DNA of 64,000 nucleotides from JAKASV01 sp963754845 (lineage in GTDB: Bacteria > Babelota > Babeliae > Babelales > Vermiphilaceae), in the NCBI GenBank assembly GCA_963754845.1, contig CAVWHE010000001.1, positions 569,770 through 633,769 on the forward strand. Direction: 5' to 3'. The notes beneath the pieces were generated by a model. It was not told the origin of the DNA. It saw nothing but the letters and a program-made list of their open reading frames with translations, and made no database searches. A program made the translations under genes and the position numbers. Shown here one piece after another: positions 30,374 through 38,514 of this stretch (positions within the stretch are counted from its first letter, which is position 1; each line of letters opens with the position of its first letter).

Positions 30374-30852
30374 CTAAGAGGCTGTTGAGTTAAAAAGATG
30401 GTATACTACGCGCTTATTTCTTTATCGAAAGCTGTGCGATGTATCCAAGCGATTTGACAGATGAGCAGTGGGCTCTTCTGGAGCCATATTTCGAAAGATC
30501 TGACCCGCGAGCTGCGGTGAGCAAATATCCAAAGATGGACATTGCAAATGCGATAATGTACGTGATAAAGGGAGGTATTCAGTGGAGAATGTTGCCGAAG
30601 GATATGCCGCCCTGGCCAACCGTTTATGACCATTTTTATAGGTTGCGTCAGCGCGGAGTGTGGGACCAAATTTTGGCCGATGTCACAAAGATGTATCGCC
30701 TCCAAGCCGGTCGGTCGCCAAATCCGACCTATGAGCTCATTGATGCACAGAGCTTTAAAACTCAGTACCGTGGCGAAAAGCGTGGATTTGCTGGAGACCA
30801 CATTGGGCAGCTTGTAAAAAAGAACGGATGATTTAACTCAACAGCCTCTTAG
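30374..30852 (+). mobile_element. IS5-like element, internally deleted, with perfect 21-bp inverted repeats
   Basis: Ends CTAAGAGGCTGTTGAGTTAAA (30374-30394) and its exact reverse complement (30832-30852). At 479 bp it is shorter than complete IS5/IS427-group elements (about 0.8 kb or more). It holds only the N-terminal part of a transposase. No clear target-site duplication beyond the CTA/TAG of the repeat ends. Confidence 0.88.
30439..30831 (+). pseudogene. Truncated IS5-family transposase (N-terminal domain)
   Basis: 130 aa. 'MYPSDLTDEQWALLEPYF', 'IANAIMYVIKGGIQWRMLPKD', 'WPTVYDHFYRLRQRGVWD' and 'TYELIDAQSFKT' are the typical start of IS427-group transposases, ending just after the first catalytic Asp ('IDAQSFKT') and 'RGF.GD'. 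The rest of the DDE domain is missing: the frame jumps to a 10-residue tail 'HIGQLVKKNG' and stops. It cannot catalyse transposition alone, but the ends could be mobilised by a full copy elsewhere in the genome. Confidence 0.88.
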
Positions 30853-31052
30853 TCTAAACATGAGACGCATGAGGTCGCAAGAAAATTCGTCCGACCGCAA
30901 CATTGTGCTTATCTGTCAACCTAAAAAACTTTTAACGACAATTTTTTGGCTTTATGGCGCACCAAAAGTGTACACTCAAAAGTGGTGGCGGCTCTGTTGA
31001 ACGTACGGTGTACGTCGGCCGCGGTCTACGTTACAGGAAAGGAGAAGGTGTC

Positions 31053-31973
31053 GTGAAGATGTATTTGTCACTCATGCCCGCGCTTTTGATGCTTATTAAT
31101 ACCAACCTTTGCCCCGGCTCGACCAAGACAGCGTCAAAACCAGCCAAGATTTCGAAGAAAGTTGTTAGGAATATCATCAGTGAAAAGGTCACAGAATGCA
31201 CGTCGGGAGAGCTTGAAAGGAAGATCAAGTCCAGCAATAAAGCTTTTTCCGTCGTTGATTTCTACGCGCCATGGTGTGGAGCATGTACGAGGATGGCTCC
31301 GATCTTCGCCGAGGTCGCAAAAAAGTTTCCCAACGTGGGGTTTTTCAAGGTCGATGTTTCACAAGGAATTAATCTACCAAAGTCACTACAGCTCACTCAG
31401 GGTCCTATCGGGGGTTCCATACCGATGCTCATGATTCTCAAAGGAACGCAGGAAATTGGCAGATTAATCGGGGCCAGATCTGAGCAGCAGTTCATCAACG
31501 AACTTGCCGCGTTGATAGCAAAAGCCCAGGAACAACCAGAGAAGCCTAAAAAGGTTGCGCCGGCTACGTCAGCAAAGACACCCAAAAGGACGGCAACTGC
31601 GGTACCGGCGGCCGGAGCACAGACAGCACTAGCTAGTACGGTAATTGAGTGTCAATCAGCGCAAGCACTCCAACAACTACTGCCCAAAAATGGCTATGCC
31701 GTCGTCGATTTCTACCAACCATTCTGTGGACCGTGCAAGACCATGGAACCAATTTTCAAGAACGTTGCAAAAATAATGAGCAACGTAAAATTCATTAAGT
31801 ACGACGTTTCAAAGGCTCACGTCGACCCTGCAATGACAAAACTTAACAATCCCATCATGGGCACGCCGACGTTCGTGATCTTTAAAGATGGTCGTGAAAT
31901 CGACAGAATCGTAGGAGCACGTGCTGAAGCAGCATTTATAGAAAAACTTAGAATAACAACCAGCTTGCGGTAA
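31053..31973 (+). CDS. Secreted tandem thioredoxin-domain protein
   Basis: 306 aa from a GTG at 31053 with GGAG 8 nt upstream; this start gives a signal peptide ('MYLSLMPALLMLINTNL'). Two thioredoxin domains follow: the first about 45-165 with 'FYAPWCGACTRM' (Cys75-Cys78) and the cis-Pro loop 'GSIPMLMI'; then a Lys/Ala/Pro-rich linker; the second about 190-305 with 'FYQPFCGPCKTM' (Cys225-Cys228) and 'GTPTFVIF'. Both keep the CxxC pair, but the Trp before the second is replaced by Phe. It probably reduces or rearranges disulphides outside the cytoplasm, which fits the many Cys-containing exported proteins here. Confidence 0.88.
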   Translation: MKMYLSLMPALLMLINTNLCPGSTKTASKPAKISKKVVRNIISEKVTECTSGELERKIKSSNKAFSVVDFYAPWCGACTRMAPIFAEVAKKFPNVGFFKVDVSQGINLPKSLQLTQGPIGGSIPMLMILKGTQEIGRLIGARSEQQFINELAALIAKAQEQPEKPKKVAPATSAKTPKRTATAVPAAGAQTALASTVIECQSAQALQQLLPKNGYAVVDFYQPFCGPCKTMEPIFKNVAKIMSNVKFIKYDVSKAHVDPAMTKLNNPIMGTPTFVIFKDGREIDRIVGARAEAAFIEKLRITTSLR

Positions 31974-32006
31974 TACGTCGACTACTTGCCTGATCCAACG
32001 AGCATT

Positions 32007-32918
32007 TTAAGAAATTTTAGTTGCGAACGTTTGGCCGTTGTCAGCACTGGCAGATGTGCTCGTTGGCAGGCAAAAGTACCCAACCGGCAAGGCTATATCG
32101 GTGGTTTTGTGGATCTGGGCAACGGCATAAAAAGCCCTCGTGAACGCGCGGCGGCACACGAATGGCTTTGGTGAAGAATCGGAGGGCAAATCTTTTTCAA
32201 GCTCCTTCAGACAATGCTCCAAAACAGGATGGCCAGCGCGCGCGGCAAGAACCGAAAGTCCGAGTTGCCACCCGAGCCCTTCAAGAGGTTCGATACCAAC
32301 GCAAAGATCGTAGGTGTAGTTGAGGATGTCGAAGGGCCGCAGACACATAACGCCTGCATCGATACAAACGCCGCCGTGGCGATACGCTATTTCTATTTTT
32401 GCACAATCGGCCCGTGTTTGAGGATCATCGAGGTGCTGATACCACGAAGCCGTGCACAAACCGTCGCGCGTGAGATCCTCGGCTGTCCAAATACGGAACT
32501 GCCATGCAGGACCGTGGCGAGCCATCCACGTTGCACGCGTCGCCTCAACAGTCCCTGAAATGCTCGCATCAAGCATTATGCAGTGCACGACTTTGGCAAT
32601 ACGTTCCTGCTTTGACGGGCGAATGGCCGACAAGTTGTTCTTGTTGTACAAGCCGCGCAAAAAGTGAAAAAGTATATTTCCCGGCACGCCGACGTCGTCC
32701 ATTGTTTTTTGACGCGCGTGCTCATAGAAACCCGCGTTCATGGCCTCGTCAAAATCCACGAAAACCCAGGGGGTCAAACCAGCCGACCGATAGGCCTGAG
32801 ACCACGGTGCACACGCATGGCGACCTGCATGTACGTCGTAAACGTACGGAGCACGACTCCCCCAAGAAACTGCACTAACGCAACAAAAGACGCATGCACA
32901 ACGGACACCAAGTTTCAT
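32007..32918 (-). CDS. Secreted GT32-like glycosyltransferase with altered DXD
   Basis: 303 aa with a signal peptide (to about residue 22). 'AKVVHCIMLD', 'WMARHGPAWQFRIWTAEDL' and 'ADCAKIEIAYRHGGVCIDAGVMCLRPFD' follow the pattern of the GT32 family (Och1-like, Gly_transf_sug), which transfers sugars from nucleotide sugars using a DXD motif to hold a metal ion. Here the DXD place (residues 187-189) is Asp-Ala-Gly, so one metal ligand is lost. GT32-type enzymes are also known as secreted effectors in pathogens. AAGG is found upstream of ATG. It lies 18 nt downstream of the bi-domain oxidoreductase and is probably co-transcribed with it. Confidence 0.75.
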   Translation of the reverse strand: MKLGVRCACVFCCVSAVSWGSRAPYVYDVHAGRHACAPWSQAYRSAGLTPWVFVDFDEAMNAGFYEHARQKTMDDVGVPGNILFHFLRGLYNKNNLSAIRPSKQERIAKVVHCIMLDASISGTVEATRATWMARHGPAWQFRIWTAEDLTRDGLCTASWYQHLDDPQTRADCAKIEIAYRHGGVCIDAGVMCLRPFDILNYTYDLCVGIEPLEGLGWQLGLSVLAARAGHPVLEHCLKELEKDLPSDSSPKPFVCRRAFTRAFYAVAQIHKTTDIALPVGYFCLPTSTSASADNGQTFATKIS

Positions 32919-32936
32919 ACGCGTACCTTTAGCTTT

Positions 32937-35096
32937 CTAAGGAACTTCCCTGTTGCCGCCGCCCTCACATGCGAGTTCGTCGATGAGGAGCGTGATTTCA
33001 GCGACCTTAAGAAGATGATCGGGAGAGACCAGAGGGGCGAAAGGAAGCTTTTTAACACCATCGAAAAACGTTGTGATGAGCTCGGTGTGTCCATCGTCTG
33101 GCACAGCGGTCGTTGCGTTGAAGGACGAAGGGAGGCCGTGGCCAATAAGCCGCGTGTAGTCGTGCATAACGATTGACTTTGAATCAAAAAACAACTCCAT
33201 GCGCTCTTTGCCCAGGTGTGGGTGGCCGATGGCAGTGTAAAAGATTGATCCGATCGAACCATCGGCGAAGCGTATCTGGGCGCTAAAATTGTCTGTTGGG
33301 AAAAGCGTGTCACGCGGTGAATTGAGTGACTCGACCGATACTGCTACGGGGGCACTTTCAATGAGTGTACACACTATGTCGACAACGTGGCATGCATCTC
33401 CTAAGATACGACCGGCTCCTGCGTGGGTATGAGCATGGAGGTCCTTGGGAGGGTACCCCGCGTTGACGCGATAGTGGACCATGAGCGGTGACAATCTGCC
33501 TACGAGCGCCGCTTTTACTTTTTTTATAAAAGGGGAGAATGAGCGGCTGTAGTTCACGCACAGGGGTGCGTGAGGACACCGTGCGAAGAAAGTACGAAAG
33601 GCATCGAGTTCATCCCTGGCAACGGCCATGGGTTTTTCTACCAGGACGGCTTTGCCGCGCTCAAGAGCCGCCAGAGCCTGTCGAGAATGAAACTTGTGGG
33701 CCGATGAAACGACAACAACATCGACAAGTTCGTCATCGATCATCTGGCCATCATCAGCGAGAGCCTTTGCAGTGCCACACATCTTTGAAACAAAAAGGCA
33801 GCGCGTTACATCGGCATCGACGACGGCACGAATTTTAACGTCGGCGAGCTTTGACAGGACCGGTACGAGTGTCGTGAGGGCAAAATTTCCAACGCCTATT
33901 ATGCCAACGGAGGTTATGCCGCCCCTGCGCGCAGGCACAAAGGCTCCGGGGCCGAGTGCCGACGGTGCTTTTTTTCGTTCGCCGGCCGTCACCGGCTGGG
34001 GTCCATACGAAATAACAAAACCAATCTGCCTTTTGCCAAGAATTTGCTCGTAGGCGTACGTTATGCGCTCCAGGGGAACTTCTGAGGCAGTCAGGAGGGC
34101 TAAATTGAGGCGGCCGCGTTCCATGAGGTCGACGAATGCCTGCATGTTCCGGTTCTCGGTCCATCGGACGTAGGCGTAAGGATAATCGAGCCCTTGTTTT
34201 TCATAGAGTTCATCATGGCGGCCGGGCCCGTACGAGCACGAAACGAGTATATCGATTTCTTTGTTGTAGAGCTGACTGCGCTCTATATCCATGGTCACAT
34301 CGCCTATGACGATAATTTTCCCCTTTTTTCTCGTCGCCTGAATTGCCTGATGAACGACGGGATCGGTCTTTGATGCCGCAGTTATGATGGTTGCGTCCAC
34401 CCCGTCAGAACCGGCGCAAAAAATAACGTCGCGCACAATGGTGCCGTCGGCAGCATTGTAAACGCTGTCGGCTCCCGATTGAAGGGCGAGTTTGAGGCGA
34501 TCGTCGAGAATGTCGACGCCGATAACCCTGCAGCCGGAACATTTGGCAAGCTGCACCGTCAATTGCCCGATGAGCCCCAATCCCCACACGCACACGCATT
34601 CGCCGATCTGAAGGTACGCGCGGCGGAGTCCTTGAAGAGCGGTTGCTCCAAGAGTAGTCAGACTCGCATCTTTCAAAAGATCGCGCTTGTGTATGTGGAC
34701 GACGAGATTCTCAGGGACGCACACGATGTCGGCATGATTGGCAAATCCGAGGCCGGCGCATGCGACATAATCGCCGGTACGAAAGTCCCTGACCTTCTTG
34801 CCAACGGTAATGACGTGACCAGAACAGGAATAACCGAGGGCCTCGAGTTCGCCCTTGAGCCGCCCTTTGATGAGGACCGCGTCACCTTCGATGCCGCGCG
34901 CGGAAATACTCGAAATCACTTTTTCTATTTTGCGCGAGATACTCGTATCTTTCTTCGCGGCATTGATAACCGCAACTTCCAGTCCAGAACTTATATACGA
35001 GTAGTGAACGGAGACGAGCACCGAATGATCGTCAAGGAGCGGCTGACATACCTCCTTGATGACGACAGTGCCACGATCTAAAAAAACTTGCCTCAC
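32937..35096 (-). CDS. Bi-domain oxidoreductase (MDR dehydrogenase + Gfo/Idh/MocA)
   Basis: 719 aa from a GTG. Residues 1-365 are a medium-chain dehydrogenase with a GroES-like part and a Rossmann motif 'VCVWGLGLIGQLTVQLAK' near 170. Residues about 395-719 are a Gfo/Idh/MocA oxidoreductase with 'VGIIGVGNFALTTLVPVL' near 400 and the family's 'VLVEKPMA' motif. This fusion is a known protein type in bacterial polysaccharide and sugar-modification clusters, where it is thought to act on sugar or inositol nucleotides. The neighbouring GT32-like gene on the same strand agrees with a glycan role. The exact substrate is unknown. Confidence 0.85.
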   Translation of the reverse strand: MRQVFLDRGTVVIKEVCQPLLDDHSVLVSVHYSYISSGLEVAVINAAKKDTSISRKIEKVISSISARGIEGDAVLIKGRLKGELEALGYSCSGHVITVGKKVRDFRTGDYVACAGLGFANHADIVCVPENLVVHIHKRDLLKDASLTTLGATALQGLRRAYLQIGECVCVWGLGLIGQLTVQLAKCSGCRVIGVDILDDRLKLALQSGADSVYNAADGTIVRDVIFCAGSDGVDATIITAASKTDPVVHQAIQATRKKGKIIVIGDVTMDIERSQLYNKEIDILVSCSYGPGRHDELYEKQGLDYPYAYVRWTENRNMQAFVDLMERGRLNLALLTASEVPLERITYAYEQILGKRQIGFVISYGPQPVTAGERKKAPSALGPGAFVPARRGGITSVGIIGVGNFALTTLVPVLSKLADVKIRAVVDADVTRCLFVSKMCGTAKALADDGQMIDDELVDVVVVSSAHKFHSRQALAALERGKAVLVEKPMAVARDELDAFRTFFARCPHAPLCVNYSRSFSPFIKKVKAALVGRLSPLMVHYRVNAGYPPKDLHAHTHAGAGRILGDACHVVDIVCTLIESAPVAVSVESLNSPRDTLFPTDNFSAQIRFADGSIGSIFYTAIGHPHLGKERMELFFDSKSIVMHDYTRLIGHGLPSSFNATTAVPDDGHTELITTFFDGVKKLPFAPLVSPDHLLKVAEITLLIDELACEGGGNREVP

Positions 35097-35304
35097 GTGA
35101 CGGCCACTTCCTTTGCCGGGCGCAAAGATATAACCCTACTTCAACTCGGAAAAAGCATACACGTTTGTGTCCGAATTGCAAAATGAGATGGTGATAAATT
35201 TTTGTATTTTGTGTGTGCCGTTGGTGTGGACAAAGGCAGACCGCTTGCATAACGGATAAAAAAGGTAGACTTTGATAAAAAGACTTTGCAAGAACTGAGA
35301 TGCA

Positions 35305-35668
35305 ATGAAATTTACCAAAATCAGGTGCGTGCCCGACGATGAATTCAGTCGTCTTATAGATGTAAATCGTATGACATTTGAAAAAATGTGTGAAATACTC
35401 TCAAAAGACGAAAGCGTGAAGAAGGACCATGTGTGAAAGGCCGAATGAGGTTCGAATACATGACAGGGCTCTGATGACCCTTGAATATTTGAGGCAGCGC
35501 GGAACGTATCTTCATATATCAAAAGATTATGGAATTAGTGCAGGCGCGTGTTTCCGCAGTATTCGGTGGGCTGAAGACGTGCTTGCCAAAAGCAAAGAGG
35601 TCAAGCCCCAGCAACGCAGGGCCCTAGGATTTCCCAACTGTTGTGAACACGAGGTCATTTTAGTCTGA
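35305..35668 (+). pseudogene. IS5-family transposase fragment, frameshifted
   Basis: From ATG 35305, one frame encodes 'DDEFSRLIDVNRMTFEKMCE', ending at a stop near 35434. A second frame from 35429 continues 'RIHDRALMTLEYLRQRGTYLHI' and 'YGISAGACFRSIRWAEDVL'. Together these are the N-terminal and HTH part of IS5-family (DDE_Tnp_4-type) transposases; the DDE part is gone. The sequence AGACTTTGCAAGAAC at 35281-35295 resembles the terminal repeat of this group and may be the left end. A different IS type from the element at 30.4 kb. Confidence 0.75.
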
Positions 35669-35772
35669 ATGGCGCGCAAGGTGGTTTGAACGAGTGCGGG
35701 CAGGCGTGCCCAGGGTCCGGAAAAACACCTGCGCAACGTGAGCCTTGAAAAGTTTCTAATTTTGGACGTGCT

Positions 35773-38478
35773 ATGGTTGCAGTATCGCTCGCCGTCCTTG
35801 TCGATGCGTTCTATACCGTCGAACGCGCTCTTGAGAACGGTCTTCTTCTTACCGCGATAATTCTTGTCTCTTTTGTTTTTAAGCTGGGCATTCTCTACAG
35901 GATATCGAAAAATGGCACTCGGGCCAAATCAATAAAAATCTGTCGTATGCTCCTTGTTGTGGTCCTGTGCGCTGCCCTCACAGAGGATCTTTCCTGGTTC
36001 CTCCATGCGCTCTGCCACCGACATACGCCTGGTGCTAATTATCGCTTTATTTCACCATTTCTGCGCTTGGCGTGGGCGATGGTAACAGTTCGCTACAATG
36101 CTCTCAGTCTCCTTGTCGAATTCTCGGTCAAACGACCGCAAGTCCTTTCATTGAGAAATAAAATTCTCCTCATCCTCTCGGGTTCTTCGACGTTATTTTT
36201 TCTTTCGCTCATCTTTTTTGACGCTCAGTGTGACGCGGCAATCGACCGAAGTTTGCTCGAAATTGTTCTCGTCAAGCTCTCCCCTTTTTATGCCTACTTT
36301 GTGCTTACCATTACAAATACCGCGTGCATACTAGGGTACGCCAGGAAGCATCCATTACCACGCATCCTTACGCATCAAATAAGGATGCTTTTGGGAACGC
36401 TCATTGTTCCCATGGTCATTATGGACTTTTTGCAGTCATTTCCCTTCGATTTTTGTTTGACATCGATCAAGAGTGCAACCAACAGCTATACCGTTCTTGG
36501 AGTTTCCAATATTCTTCTAACTGGCATAATTTTTTACTGCGGAAGAAAACTGGTCGGCATCCGCTTCTTGGACCTCGGTGATCACGTGCAGTCAACAAGT
36601 AACTTTACCTTCATAAAAAATTTTACCGAAGTCATCGATAATCTCGGACGCGCTGCAACTATGCAAGAATTATCGCTCCTTGCGCGAAATTTATTTCAGA
36701 GTGCGTTCGACATTCCTGGTCGTTGTGTGCACATTCACACATGTGCATACGGCGAAACTTCCGACACCGTGAGTGCCATTGTGAACAACAGCCAATTTGC
36801 CGACAACGCAAAGGATTCTAACATCCTCATTTACGATGAGATAGCTCTTGACCACTTTTGCGCAGAAAGCGACGAAAGTCGGCGTCTTGTGAGCTTCCTT
36901 AATGAAATTAACGCCGACATTTTTATTCCCCTGCGTAGTCAGAAAAAAACTGTCGGTTGTATTGTCGTTGAACGTAACGCACGACCGCGCATACTTTATG
37001 GGCACACCGAACGTGCCGAGATGACAGTCTTCGCCGGTTATCTGGGCGGCATCATCTATCTTTTGCAAAACAGAAATCTTGAGCAAATCCTTGCTCGCGA
37101 AAAACTCATGGCTGATGAGCTCTACAGTCGCCATCAAGAGACCAAGCAATACAGAGAAAGCATGCGCTCATTTCTCCGCAAAAGTCTCAATAAAAACGTG
37201 GGGATCGTTTTTTACAAGGGAAGAAATTTTTCCTTTGGTAATCGCGAGGCGCAGGGACTTGTCACGGTCAACCTTAACGTTCACAGGGGGCATCCGATCA
37301 CCCAGGCCTGTCGACAAATTGCTTCTCACGTGATGCAGGACCAATTAGCGCATCAATGCATCGTGGCAGATGACAACGGCAACAAACTGTCGATCTGCGG
37401 TATGCCATCGCTTGAGCGCAATCACGTCATACTCACTGTACACCAGGCCGATGCATCCGACCTTATCATGAGGCATCTCGATCATCTCAAAGAACCCTCC
37501 GATTGGGATTACCTCCTGTACCTGAAAACGACACAGAGTGGCTCTTTCATCAATACGCTTATTCCCAGTGATGGCGAACAAGTCCTGAATTTCAAAATTG
37601 GCCTTTTAAGGGCAGCGCTGAGTACAAAGACTGTTCTTTTAGACGTTCCTCCCGCCGATCTCATGGATACGGTCGAGTTACTCCATCACATGAGTTTGCG
37701 CCATACGCTTTACACGCTCGTCCTCGAAGGGCCTTCAACCGATACGGACCCTGCGCTGCGGCTCTTTGGCTTTAATCAGCTTCTCGACGACCGCGCTACC
37801 TACGAAGAACCCATTCTCAAAAAACTCGATGGAAATGGCACACTCTTTATCAAAAACATAAACTTTCTCTGTCGTGATGCCCAGGACCACCTCACCGAAC
37901 TTCTTCGCTACGGATGTTTCACAACGTACAGGGGGACCCAAAGAACCTTTTGCGACGTCCGTGTTATATGCTCATCAAGCCAACCACTTGAAGCTCTTAT
38001 TCGCGAAAACAGGTTCTCAGCCGACCTTTTCAAGGAACTTCAAACAACAAAACTCATCTTTCCGTCCCTTGCCACACTCACCGAACAAGAGCTCGGCCTC
38101 CTTGCTCAGGGATTCGCTCACATGGCTGTTGCCGACAAAACTTTCGAAAAAATTCTCGAACTCAGCGCACGCGATTGCAAAAACATCATCAATTTGCGAC
38201 CGACGAGCCTTCAGGAACTCAGGAGGTATGTACAAAACATCATCATTCAGAAGGCCCGTGGGAGCAATATAGGTCCGGAGGCCATAGTCGACCAAGCGCA
38301 TAGTACCAACGAGCCTGAACTCGTTGCTATAGCGCGTATCGGCAAGCGCGCGTTGAGAGATGGAAAACTTATGGCATTCCTTTGGAACAAGTACAGAAAT
38401 CAAAACAAAATAGCCACACTTCTCGGCGTTAATCGATCATCAGTAAGCAGGCGTTGCAAGGACTACAACCTCACATGA
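35773..38478 (+). CDS. Membrane-bound, degenerate sigma-54-activator-like regulator
   Basis: 901 aa. Residues 1-270 hold about seven hydrophobic segments; 285-450 look like a GAF sensor ('DIFIPLRSQKKTVGCIVVE'); then a coiled linker. Residues about 560-800 align with the AAA+ core of NtrC-type activators: 'GNGTLFIKNINFLCRDAQDH' (Walker B region, usually 'TLFLDEI..L....Q..LL'), 'CFTTYRGTQRTFCDVRVICS' and 'NRFSADLFKEL'. But no Walker A (GESGTGKE) and no GAFTGA loop are found. Residues 875-900 are a Fis-type helix-turn-helix ('NKIATLLGVNRSSVSRRCKD'). It likely binds DNA and senses a signal at the membrane, but cannot remodel sigma-54 RNA polymerase in the usual ATP-driven way. Confidence 0.78.
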   Translation: MVAVSLAVLVDAFYTVERALENGLLLTAIILVSFVFKLGILYRISKNGTRAKSIKICRMLLVVVLCAALTEDLSWFLHALCHRHTPGANYRFISPFLRLAWAMVTVRYNALSLLVEFSVKRPQVLSLRNKILLILSGSSTLFFLSLIFFDAQCDAAIDRSLLEIVLVKLSPFYAYFVLTITNTACILGYARKHPLPRILTHQIRMLLGTLIVPMVIMDFLQSFPFDFCLTSIKSATNSYTVLGVSNILLTGIIFYCGRKLVGIRFLDLGDHVQSTSNFTFIKNFTEVIDNLGRAATMQELSLLARNLFQSAFDIPGRCVHIHTCAYGETSDTVSAIVNNSQFADNAKDSNILIYDEIALDHFCAESDESRRLVSFLNEINADIFIPLRSQKKTVGCIVVERNARPRILYGHTERAEMTVFAGYLGGIIYLLQNRNLEQILAREKLMADELYSRHQETKQYRESMRSFLRKSLNKNVGIVFYKGRNFSFGNREAQGLVTVNLNVHRGHPITQACRQIASHVMQDQLAHQCIVADDNGNKLSICGMPSLERNHVILTVHQADASDLIMRHLDHLKEPSDWDYLLYLKTTQSGSFINTLIPSDGEQVLNFKIGLLRAALSTKTVLLDVPPADLMDTVELLHHMSLRHTLYTLVLEGPSTDTDPALRLFGFNQLLDDRATYEEPILKKLDGNGTLFIKNINFLCRDAQDHLTELLRYGCFTTYRGTQRTFCDVRVICSSSQPLEALIRENRFSADLFKELQTTKLIFPSLATLTEQELGLLAQGFAHMAVADKTFEKILELSARDCKNIINLRPTSLQELRRYVQNIIIQKARGSNIGPEAIVDQAHSTNEPELVAIARIGKRALRDGKLMAFLWNKYRNQNKIATLLGVNRSSVSRRCKDYNLT

Positions 38479-38514
38479 ACTGCCCGCCGAATAGAAATCA
38501 TATGACTTCTTGTC

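Noticed and set aside
35136..35522. 128-codon minus-strand frame next to the IS fragment
   Set aside because: It is the reverse strand of the transposase remnant, with Ser/Phe-rich composition typical of antisense reading.
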